Assembly: GCA_947177885.1 (NCBI GenBank)
Contig: CAMWWF010000214.1
Location: 1 to 5,644 of the forward strand
DNA: 5,644 nucleotides
Direction of reading: 5' to 3'
DNA from: an uncultured Lachnospiraceae bacterium
GTDB taxonomy: Bacteria > Bacillota_A > Clostridia > Lachnospirales > Lachnospiraceae
Shown here: piece after piece, positions 1 through 5,644 of the stretch
Layout: the number at the start of each line of letters is the position of its first letter
How positions within the stretch are numbered: position 1 is the stretch's first letter
Made by a program: the position numbers and the translations under genes
The notes under the pieces: generated by a model
Seen by the model: only the letters and a program-made list of their open reading frames with translations
What the model was told of the DNA's origin: nothing
Databases searched by the model: none

Positions 1-1952
1 GCTATGCCGTACCGCAGTATTGCTGCAGGCAGGATGCCGTATTGCAGAACAGCTCCCCGGCCGGGTCTGTCTCCCAGGCCACTGCCCCCGGCTCCGTCTC
101 CCCGCCGGCGTCCTCCACTCCTGCCCCCGGCAGCTGCGCCCCGCGTCCCTCTCAAAGAGTACTCTCCTTCACAGGAGCCGACCTTATCCTGACGACAGCC
201 GTCACCTTGCTCTACAGCTGTTTTGCCCTGTATGACCTGGGTGACACCTCCGCCCCCGAAAGCCGTTATGACATGACTTACGGTGAATCCGTCACGGTTC
301 GTTTTGAAAATGCGGAGCCCGGCCGGGGGGTTACTTCTGTTGCCTGCTATATCGCCCCCGGTCACAACCGGAATTTCATCGTGGAGACCAAGGGGCTGTA
401 CGATGACGAATGGTCACCGGATACGCAGACCGTCACCTTCGAAAATGTCTTCACATGGCAGGAAAACGCACTGGATCCATCCGATGACTGTATCCGTCTG
501 ACACTCACAGACAATTCCGCTTCTCTGTTGGAGCTGGTCTTTCTGGATCAGGACGGTAATATGCTGACTCCCCTAAATGCCTCCGACTATCCCGCCCTGT
601 TTGACGAACAGTCCCTCTATCCTGCCCGTGTCAGCTTCCGGAACAGCATGTATTTCGACGAGATCTATCATGGACGCACCGCCTATGAATTTCTGCACGG
701 GCTGACCACTTATGAGACCACTCACCCGCCTCTGGGAAAGATCATTATTTCCGCAGGCGTTGCCCTGTTTGGCATGAATCCCTTCGGGTGGCGCATCGCA
801 GGCACTCTCCTCGGCATCCTCATGGTCCCTGCCATTTATCTGTTTGGGAAAGCACTGACCGGGAGCACACCTGCAGCTGCACTCACCTGTGTTCTTTTCA
901 CCTTTGACTTCATGCACTTTACCCAGACGAGGATCGCCACTATCGATGTGTATATCACATTTTTCGTTCTGCTGATGTACTTCTTCATGTACTGCTATTG
1001 CAAAAAGAGCTTTTATGACACCCCGCTCTCCAGAACTTTCCTTCCGCTGGGAGCCTGCGGTGTGTGTATGGGGCTGGGGATCGCCTGCAAATGGACGGGA
1101 ATATACGCGGGAGCGGGACTGGCTGTGATCTTCTTCGCCGTTCTCCTCCGCAGATACCGGGAATACTGTTATGCAAAGGCTTCACCGGAAGGGTCAGACA
1201 GCGGAATGGAACATGCCCATATTTTGAGAGTGTTCTTTCCCCACACGGTAAAGACCCTCTGTTTCTGTCTGCTCTTTTTCGTGGGAATACCTGCCCTGAT
1301 CTATCTGCTGTCCTATCTGCCGTTTGCGGACCATACGGACGAAGGACTTTTTTCCCGCATGCTGCACAATCAGACCTCCATGTACAGCTATCACAGCACA
1401 CTGGAAGCCACTCATCCTTATTCCTCCCCCTGGTATGAATGGCCCGTGATGAAGCGGCCCGTCTGGTATTACTCCTCCATTGTCAGCGGAACCTACGGCG
1501 CAGGCGGACTCAGGGAGGGTATCAGCACTTTCGGCAATCCCCTCGTATGGTGGCCCGGCATCCCTGCCGCCCTGTACATGCTCCTGCTCTGGGCAAAGAA
1601 AAAGGACAGGACTGCAGCCTTCCTGCTGGTCGGCTATCTGGCGCAGTATCTGCCCTGGTTCTTTGTGACGCGGATCACGTTTATCTACCACTATTTTCCC
1701 AGCGTGGCTTTTGTGACGCTGATGATCGTCTACAGCCTTATGCAGCTGACCGGACATAGGGGAACATTTTCCCGATCGGACACACACAGACCACCGGCAC
1801 AGGTTTTCCCCTCACTGGCCATTCTGTACGGCACAGCCGCCTTTATCCTGTTCCTCCTATTCTATCCCGTGCTGTCCGGTCAGCCGGCAGACTCCTCCTA
1901 TGTGGATCATTGGCTCCGCTGGTTCAACGGCTGGGTACTGACAGCTCCGTAA
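1..1952 (+). CDS. GT39/PMT-family membrane glycosyltransferase (protein O-mannosyltransferase-like), 5' end missing
   Basis: This is a polytopic membrane enzyme expected to move a sugar, probably mannose, from a polyprenyl-phosphate donor onto an acceptor on the outer face of the membrane. The frame is open to the left edge (first full codon at 3), with no convincing start inside, so the N-terminus is missing. Residues are counted from the TTG codon at 42. Residues 1-40 are Ser/Pro/Ala-rich and TM1 is about 45-64. A soluble segment of roughly 130 residues follows, then the family's Asp-Glu motif in YFDEIYHG (D206, E207) and THPPLGK (227-233). About ten further hydrophobic segments follow. The HPYSSPWYEWP stretch (458-468) and RITFIYHYFPSVAF (544-557) match the C-terminal half of bacterial PMT proteins. 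No MIR domain is present. The gene ends at TAA 1950-1952, converging on the receiver gene. Family assignment is strong; the exact donor and acceptor are unknown. Confidence 0.88.
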   Translation, partial: YAVPQYCCRQDAVLQNSSPAGSVSQATAPGSVSPPASSTPAPGSCAPRPSQRVLSFTGADLILTTAVTLLYSCFALYDLGDTSAPESRYDMTYGESVTVRFENAEPGRGVTSVACYIAPGHNRNFIVETKGLYDDEWSPDTQTVTFENVFTWQENALDPSDDCIRLTLTDNSASLLELVFLDQDGNMLTPLNASDYPALFDEQSLYPARVSFRNSMYFDEIYHGRTAYEFLHGLTTYETTHPPLGKIIISAGVALFGMNPFGWRIAGTLLGILMVPAIYLFGKALTGSTPAAALTCVLFTFDFMHFTQTRIATIDVYITFFVLLMYFFMYCYCKKSFYDTPLSRTFLPLGACGVCMGLGIACKWTGIYAGAGLAVIFFAVLLRRYREYCYAKASPEGSDSGMEHAHILRVFFPHTVKTLCFCLLFFVGIPALIYLLSYLPFADHTDEGLFSRMLHNQTSMYSYHSTLEATHPYSSPWYEWPVMKRPVWYYSSIVSGTYGAGGLREGISTFGNPLVWWPGIPAALYMLLLWAKKKDRTAAFLLVGYLAQYLPWFFVTRITFIYHYFPSVAFVTLMIVYSLMQLTGHRGTFSRSDTHRPPAQVFPSLAILYGTAAFILFLLFYPVLSGQPADSSYVDHWLRWFNGWVLTAP

Positions 1953-1972
1953 GCCGGATAATGCACATTCCT

Positions 1973-2374
1973 TTACGGCCCCGGATCGGGTGGGATCACT
2001 CCCGCCTTCTTCAGCGCACGCTCGATCCTGTAGTGAAGATCCTGGGCATCGAAGGGCTTTACCACATAGTCCATGATGCCCAGCTTCGTACCCTCGATAA
2101 CGGTCTCTCTGTCCTTTCTGGCAGTCAGCATGATGACCGGAATGTCGGTGCCGTTCTTCAATTCACGGATCTTGCGCAATGTCTCAAGACCGTCCATAGC
2201 TGCCATCTGTATATCCAAAAGGACCAACTCCGGCTTTTCCTTGCTCAGAAACCGGATGGCGCGGGCACCGGAATTTACGGTAATGACCTCATACTTTGAC
2301 TTTAATTCCTGTTCAATAGTGGCCAGATTGATGATATTGTCATCCACTGCCAGAATACGCATTCTACTTTCCAT
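1973..2374 (-). CDS. Stand-alone response-regulator receiver domain (CheY/Spo0F-like)
   Basis: This is a 133-residue cytoplasmic protein made of a single receiver domain with no DNA-binding or enzymatic output domain. The phosphorylation site is complete: acidic pair D11/D12 (LAVDDN), acceptor D54 (VLLDIQM), T84 (MLTA) and K106 (VVKPFD). The usual Pro four residues after the acceptor Asp is Ala here (DIQMAAMDG). I chose the ATG at 2374-2372 because a GGAGG (2384-2380) lies 5 nt before it. An upstream in-frame ATG at 2386 overlaps that site and lacks its own Shine-Dalgarno, and a third ATG lies at 2362. The gene follows the hybrid kinase by 108 nt on the same strand, so it is probably co-transcribed and is the likely acceptor of phosphate from the kinase's HPt domain. 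How it delivers its output is not visible. The receiver family is certain and the partnership is inferred. Confidence 0.93.
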   Translation of the reverse strand: MESRMRILAVDDNIINLATIEQELKSKYEVITVNSGARAIRFLSKEKPELVLLDIQMAAMDGLETLRKIRELKNGTDIPVIMLTARKDRETVIEGTKLGIMDYVVKPFDAQDLHYRIERALKKAGVIPPDPGP

Positions 2375-2379
2375 TCTAT

Positions 2380-2384
2380 CCTCC
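2380..2384 (-). promoter_or_regulatory. Ribosome binding site that sets the receiver start
   Basis: On the minus strand GGAGG is followed by ATAGA and then the ATG at 2374. This is a near-ideal Shine-Dalgarno and spacing. Because it lies inside the first codons of the longer reading frame (ATG at 2386), it argues that translation starts at 2374 and gives MESRMRILAVDDN as the N-terminus. Confidence 0.75.
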
Positions 2385-2415
2385 ATTATTCCAGTTCCGC
2401 ATCCGCCCTGACCGT

Positions 2416-2478
2416 ACCTGTGACTGACAGGTGAACGTTGGCTGCGTTCACAGCGGCGCCGGCGGAACCGTTTCCGTC
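2416..2478 (-). other. Three consecutive small stem-loops between kinase and receiver genes
   Basis: The 108-nt gap between the kinase stop and the receiver start holds three inverted repeats, read in minus-strand RNA. The first is CGGAA/TTCCG with a 4-nt loop (2476-2463). The second is GTGAACG/CGTTCAC with a 7-nt loop (2451-2431). The third is ACCTGT/ACAGGT with a 5-nt loop (2432-2416). The second and third share two bases, so both cannot form completely at once. None is followed by a U-tract, so they do not look like a terminator. They could stabilise or process the mRNA, or tune receiver expression relative to the kinase. The pairing is seen directly; the role is a guess. Confidence 0.4.
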
Positions 2479-2482
2479 CCGG

Positions 2483-5377
2483 CTACATATCTTCACCGGA
2501 TGCTTCCAGCCAGTCCAGCAATTCCCTCAACAGCCGCTCTACCACATCGTCTTCATACATTTTCAGCTGTTCCTGCACTTCCTTCAGTCTCGCCTCCACA
2601 CCCTGATCAAGGTCGTACTTTAACAGCTCCTCCACTCTGCGGGCGCATTCCTTGGAGCGGAAATTCTCCACACTGTCCAGTGCCCCTCTGATCTCCCTGA
2701 GAAGCGCTTTCTGGTCTATACCGGCTCCCATGTCCTGATCTTCCACACGGGTAACCGCATTTCTGGCATCCAGATACTTATTGATCTCGGACACCTGTGC
2801 ACCGTAGCAGGACAACAGTTCCCCGAAATGTTTCCGCACGAAATCAATATCTCCCCGGTTCACAGCCTGTTCATGCTCCCGCGCCTGCGCCGACAGCTGC
2901 ATGGCGCCTATATTGGCGGACGCGCTTTTCAGCCCGTGGACCTCAATGCCATAATTGGCATAATCCGCTTTCTGCAGAAGCTCCTGCAGCAGACCTACCT
3001 TGCGCTTTCCGTCCAGACAGTACAGATTCAGCAGCTCCAGGAAATCTTCCGTTCCGCCGGAGTGGTGCTTCACGGCTTCCCCGATATCGATCCCCTCGAT
3101 CACGATATCCTCATATTCGATCCGCGGTTTCAATACCGCCTCTCTGTCCTCAGGTCTGCGCATTTTCTTGTAAGCACTGGGGATCCATTTTGACAGAACA
3201 TCATTCAGCTGCTTCCTGTCAAGGGGCTTTGCTATAAAGTCCTGAAAGCCGTTCTTCAGAAACATCTCCCTGACACCGCCCATGGCATTGGCCGTCAAAG
3301 CTATGATCACCGGCGCCCTTCCGTTGGCCCCGCACTCGCTCCTTATGATCTGTACCGCTTCCACCCCATCCATCTCCGGCATCATATGATCCATGAATAT
3401 CAGGTTATATTTATTCTTCTTAACAAGATCGATGGCCTCCCGGCCGCTCCCGGCTTCCGTCATTTCAAACTCATAGTTTTTCAGAAAACCCAACGCAACC
3501 TTCCGGTTGATCACATTGTCGTCCACCACAAGCACACTGTAGTTGCTGACCACAAAGGTTTCCACCTGTTCCGTGACCTTTTTCCCCGGCTGCTCCGGCA
3601 TTTCTGCCAGAGTACGGGTATCCACGATCCTCTGGGGGATGGTCACGGTAAAGGTCGTTCCCTCGCCATAGACACTTTCCACCCCGATGGTACCTTTCAT
3701 CATCTCCACCAGCCTGCGGGTGATGGCCAGCCCCAGTCCGGTGCCTTCCACACCGCGGTTGCGCTTGGAATCCACCTGCTTAAAGTCCTCAAAGATCTTC
3801 TGAAGATTTTCCGGCTTGATCCCCACGCCGCTGTCCTGTATCTTCAGCACCAGATTGACGGTACTTTTCTTCTCCGTAGGCAGTCCGCTCACCGAGACCT
3901 TCACAAATCCCTGCTTCGTGAATTTCACCGCATTGTTCATGATGTTGATCAGTATCTGTTTGATCCTTCCGTCGTCACCGTGCAGCTGACAGGGAAGACT
4001 CATATCATACTCGCACTGCAGGGAAAGCTTCCTCTGGGATGCCGCGATTTCCATCATATTCACCACATCGTCCACTGTGGTCTTCAGATAATAATTGACC
4101 GGCACAAGCTCCATCCTGCCCGCTTCCACCTTGGACAGGTCCAGAATGTCATTGATCAGGGTCAGCAGATTCTTGGATGCCGACTGGATATCGGAAGCAT
4201 AATTGTAAACTCTGCGCCCCCGGCTCTCCTCCATGATGATATCACTGAGACCTATGATCGCATTCATGGGTGTCCGTATCTCATGGGACATATTCGCAAG
4301 AAACTCGCTCTTTGCCGTATTCGCACGCTCCGCCTGCTCGCTGACGCGCTTGATCTCTTCCATATAGTTCCTGGTCTCCGTCACATCCAGCACCAGGATC
4401 ACATATCCCTGCAATCTCCCCTTCCGGCTCAGGATGCGCCGCACATGGCTCTCGTAATAATGATTGTTCAGGCTGAACTCACTCTTGGACTCTTCATTCA
4501 GAATATCCTCCGGAAAGTCCTCCATATCTTCTATGCTGTCACCCATGGTCTGAAAGCTCAGCTCCGTAAATACCTCCGCGGCCGCAGGGTTATAGCTGAC
4601 GATCTGCCTCTTGTCATCCACCATGATAACACCGTCATCCATGGCTCTCAGCACCACCTCCGCCGCCATACGTCCGAAATCGTAATTTCTCCGGCTCCAT
4701 ATGAGCAGCACTACCGCCGACAGCATGATGCCCAACGCGAGAGGGGTGAAATCATACTCCACAATATACTTCGAAGTATATATCCATAAAGACACCATCG
4801 GCAACAGGGAAAGTATAAAAAAGGTCTTATACCTTCTGATCAGCATTTTATTCGCCTTATTGATCAGAGCGCGCGTCAGGGCATACACGGATAACATATA
4901 GGGTACGACACAGGAAAACACCCAGAAGAGCACGAATCCCGGTCCATAGCTCAGCTCCAGGTGAGGATGTGCACCGCCCTCAGTGACCCACTCTATCCTT
5001 TTGTAAAAAAAGGTATGATGATCACAGGTGAGCACGGAGATCAGCACGAAAATATTTATGTATGATATGATCCTGAGCAATATCTCAGGTTCCTTTTCAT
5101 AGCAGTAGTTGAACATGAATTTACAGTAGAGCACCGCAATGAAAGTCGAACCCAGATACTCCATTTTGGTAGCGATCACCGCCTCCTCCATGGTCCTTGA
5201 CGTGAGTTCAAAAAGGTATGCCGCATTTTGTATCAGGGAACCGCCCATAAAGAAAATCATCAGCTTCTGTTCCTTTGATCCCTCTCCGCCGGTCAATAAT
5301 CCCAGCACCGCAAAGATCAAACATATGACAATGATCTGCACCGTCAGAAATAAATAGAACACACCGCCGCCCCCCAT
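2483..5377 (-). CDS. Hybrid sensor histidine kinase: 7TM-PAS-HisKA-HATPase-REC-HPt
   Basis: This is a 964-residue membrane sensor that autophosphorylates and passes phosphate along an internal relay. Seven hydrophobic segments (about 7-29, 38-57, 69-91, 99-117, 145-169, 183-200, 209-227) resemble the HisKA_7TM sensor region. A PAS domain (232-335) ends in DVTETRNYMEEI. HisKA has MSHEIRTPMN with H365. The ATPase domain shows NNAVKF (481-486), DSGVGI (515-520) and GTGLGLAI (545-552). The receiver (about 613-733) has D619/D620, acceptor D663 (FMDHMMPEMDG), T695 and K717. The HPt domain (about 762-867) has VHGLKSASANIGA with H814. A helical tail (882-964) follows. All catalytic residues are intact. 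I prefer the ATG at 5377, which has AGGAGAG upstream and a promoter-like sequence placed over the longer alternative start. The ATG at 5416 would add 13 residues but has no clear Shine-Dalgarno. The signal sensed is unknown. The likely partner is the receiver encoded next downstream. Confidence 0.95.
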   Translation of the reverse strand: MGGGGVFYLFLTVQIIVICLIFAVLGLLTGGEGSKEQKLMIFFMGGSLIQNAAYLFELTSRTMEEAVIATKMEYLGSTFIAVLYCKFMFNYCYEKEPEILLRIISYINIFVLISVLTCDHHTFFYKRIEWVTEGGAHPHLELSYGPGFVLFWVFSCVVPYMLSVYALTRALINKANKMLIRRYKTFFILSLLPMVSLWIYTSKYIVEYDFTPLALGIMLSAVVLLIWSRRNYDFGRMAAEVVLRAMDDGVIMVDDKRQIVSYNPAAAEVFTELSFQTMGDSIEDMEDFPEDILNEESKSEFSLNNHYYESHVRRILSRKGRLQGYVILVLDVTETRNYMEEIKRVSEQAERANTAKSEFLANMSHEIRTPMNAIIGLSDIIMEESRGRRVYNYASDIQSASKNLLTLINDILDLSKVEAGRMELVPVNYYLKTTVDDVVNMMEIAASQRKLSLQCEYDMSLPCQLHGDDGRIKQILINIMNNAVKFTKQGFVKVSVSGLPTEKKSTVNLVLKIQDSGVGIKPENLQKIFEDFKQVDSKRNRGVEGTGLGLAITRRLVEMMKGTIGVESVYGEGTTFTVTIPQRIVDTRTLAEMPEQPGKKVTEQVETFVVSNYSVLVVDDNVINRKVALGFLKNYEFEMTEAGSGREAIDLVKKNKYNLIFMDHMMPEMDGVEAVQIIRSECGANGRAPVIIALTANAMGGVREMFLKNGFQDFIAKPLDRKQLNDVLSKWIPSAYKKMRRPEDREAVLKPRIEYEDIVIEGIDIGEAVKHHSGGTEDFLELLNLYCLDGKRKVGLLQELLQKADYANYGIEVHGLKSASANIGAMQLSAQAREHEQAVNRGDIDFVRKHFGELLSCYGAQVSEINKYLDARNAVTRVEDQDMGAGIDQKALLREIRGALDSVENFRSKECARRVEELLKYDLDQGVEARLKEVQEQLKMYEDDVVERLLRELLDWLEASGEDM

Positions 5378-5387
5378 CCGTCCGATT

Positions 5388-5394
5388 CTCTCCT
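5388..5394 (-). promoter_or_regulatory. Putative ribosome binding site of the hybrid kinase
   Basis: AGGAGAG on the minus strand lies 10 nt before the ATG at 5377. The spacing is slightly long, but nothing comparable precedes the ATG at 5416, where the upstream bases are AGACAAAAGAA. It favours the shorter kinase start. Confidence 0.5.
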
Positions 5395-5399
5395 GATAT

Positions 5400-5428
5400 A
5401 TGATACCAATTCCCATTTCTTTTGTCTA
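5400..5428 (-). promoter_or_regulatory. Putative sigma-A promoter of the kinase-receiver operon
   Basis: On the minus strand there is TAGACA (5428-5423; 5 of 6 to TTGACA), a 17-nt spacer, then TATCAT (5405-5400; 5 of 6 to TATAAT). Transcription would begin near 5394-5392, just before the ATG at 5377, giving a very short leader. The -35 box starts 2 nt past the tsf terminator U-tract, so the kinase pair would have its own promoter. The short leader places the Shine-Dalgarno at the 5' end of the transcript, which is unusual and lowers confidence. Confidence 0.4.
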
Positions 5429-5430
5429 CC

Positions 5431-5466
5431 AAAAAATCCCACAGTCATCTTACGACAACTGTGGGA
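5431..5466 (-). terminator. Rho-independent terminator of tsf
   Basis: In minus-strand RNA, TCCCACAGT (5466-5458 side read through its complement at 5437-5445) forms a perfect 9-bp stem with ACTGTGGGA around a 12-nt loop, followed directly by six T (5436-5431). It lies 16 nt after the tsf stop. The other strand has no T-run after the stem, so it works only for minus-strand transcription and separates tsf from the kinase gene. Confidence 0.88.
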
Positions 5467-5482
5467 CACTGGAAACAACCTG

Positions 5483-5644
5483 TTAACCTAACTGTGCTGC
5501 AACCTCAGCCGCAAAGTCCTCACTCTTCTTTTCCAGACCTTCGCCGGTCTCAAAACGAACAAACCTGCTGATGCTCAGCTCCGCATTATTCTCCTTCGCA
5601 ACCTGGGCAATATACTGTGCCACATCTTGCCCTGGTTGCGAAGG
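5483..5644 (-). CDS. tsf: Translation elongation factor Ts, C-terminal 53 residues (5' part outside window)
   Basis: EF-Ts is the cytoplasmic guanine-nucleotide exchange factor that recycles EF-Tu-GDP during translation. Reading the reverse strand from the right edge gives 53 codons and a TAA at 5485-5483. The peptide contains [19 protein letters not shown], then [20 protein letters not shown], then AEVAAQLG. The FVRFE-GEG-EKK--(D/N)FA-EV signature is the conserved C-terminal end of EF-Ts. The rest of the gene, and presumably rpsB before it, lie beyond the right edge. A strong intrinsic terminator 16 nt downstream makes tsf the last gene of its operon. The reading frame is intact as far as it can be seen. 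Confidence 0.93.
   Translation of the reverse strand, partial: PSQPGQDVAQYIAQVAKENNAELSISRFVRFETGEGLEKKSEDFAAEVAAQLG

Noticed and set aside
42..44. TTG at 42 as the true start of the mannosyltransferase
   Set aside because: The frame stays open to the window edge and no clear Shine-Dalgarno lies at a suitable distance before the TTG, so the gene most likely begins upstream of the window.
1194..1787. Open frames of 197 and 138 codons on the minus strand, and shorter ones, within the mannosyltransferase gene
   Set aside because: The plus-strand frame encodes a continuous PMT protein with family motifs. The reverse frames encode no recognisable domain or membrane pattern.
1947..1978. The inverted repeat between the convergent genes as a bidirectional terminator
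   Set aside because: The stem is only 6 bp with a 20-nt loop and has no T-run on either side.
1910..2411. Plus-strand open frames of 129 and 112 codons over the receiver gene
   Set aside because: They are antisense to a complete receiver domain, have no ribosome binding site that I can see, and resemble no family.
2387..2413. A separate promoter for the receiver gene, based on AATAAT at 2390-2385
   Set aside because: The sequence 17 nt upstream (GGTCAG) does not resemble a -35 box, so co-transcription with the kinase is simpler.
3386..4789. A 467-codon open frame on the plus strand, entirely inside the kinase gene
   Set aside because: It is antisense to conserved HisKA, ATPase and receiver coding sequence with all motifs intact. 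Its translation is His/Leu/Ile-rich with no recognisable domain, as expected from a shadow frame.
1..5416. A functional link between the phosphorelay and the mannosyltransferase
   Set aside because: The genes are convergent, share no promoter and show no common motif. Adjacency alone does not support regulation of one by the other.

Overview
The window reads as a piece of a moderately GC-rich chromosome from a Clostridia-type Firmicute, most likely a Lachnospiraceae-like gut bacterium. This is inferred from protein style: a 7TM-PAS hybrid histidine kinase carrying a C-terminal HPt domain, a GT39-type mannosyltransferase of the clostridial kind, an EF-Ts C-terminus, and GGAGG-type ribosome binding sites. 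No taxonomic search was possible. I see no mobile element, CRISPR array, tRNA or rRNA.

Layout from left to right. From the left edge to 1952 (+) lies a 5'-truncated integral-membrane glycosyltransferase of the protein O-mannosyltransferase (GT39/PMT) superfamily, which has an extra extracytoplasmic domain between TM1 and the catalytic Asp-Glu motif. It converges, across a 20-nt gap, on a minus-strand signalling pair. A large hybrid sensor kinase (5377 or 5416 down to 2483) is followed 108 nt later by a stand-alone CheY-like receiver (2374 down to 1973). Three small stem-loops sit in the gap between the two. At the right edge, also on the minus strand, is the last 53 residues of elongation factor Ts (tsf). 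Its stop is followed by a clear intrinsic terminator (5466 to 5431), and a plausible sigma-A promoter for the kinase begins 2 nt after the U-tract.

How the genes fit together. The kinase contains every element of a multistep phosphorelay: HisKA His365, receiver Asp663 and HPt His814 (numbered from the preferred start at 5377). The neighbouring receiver, with acceptor Asp54 and no output domain, is the natural final acceptor. The expected path is His-Asp-His-Asp, ending in a protein that must act by protein contact. Nothing in the sequence ties this relay to the glycosyltransferase beyond adjacency, and the two are transcribed toward each other. tsf is a housekeeping neighbour insulated by its terminator.

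In short, the window holds ordinary families, with a few details worth checking: the start codons of both signalling genes, the terminator-promoter junction, the stem-loops between kinase and receiver, and the inserted domain and repeat-like N-terminus of the mannosyltransferase. I did not find convincing evidence of a wholly new system.
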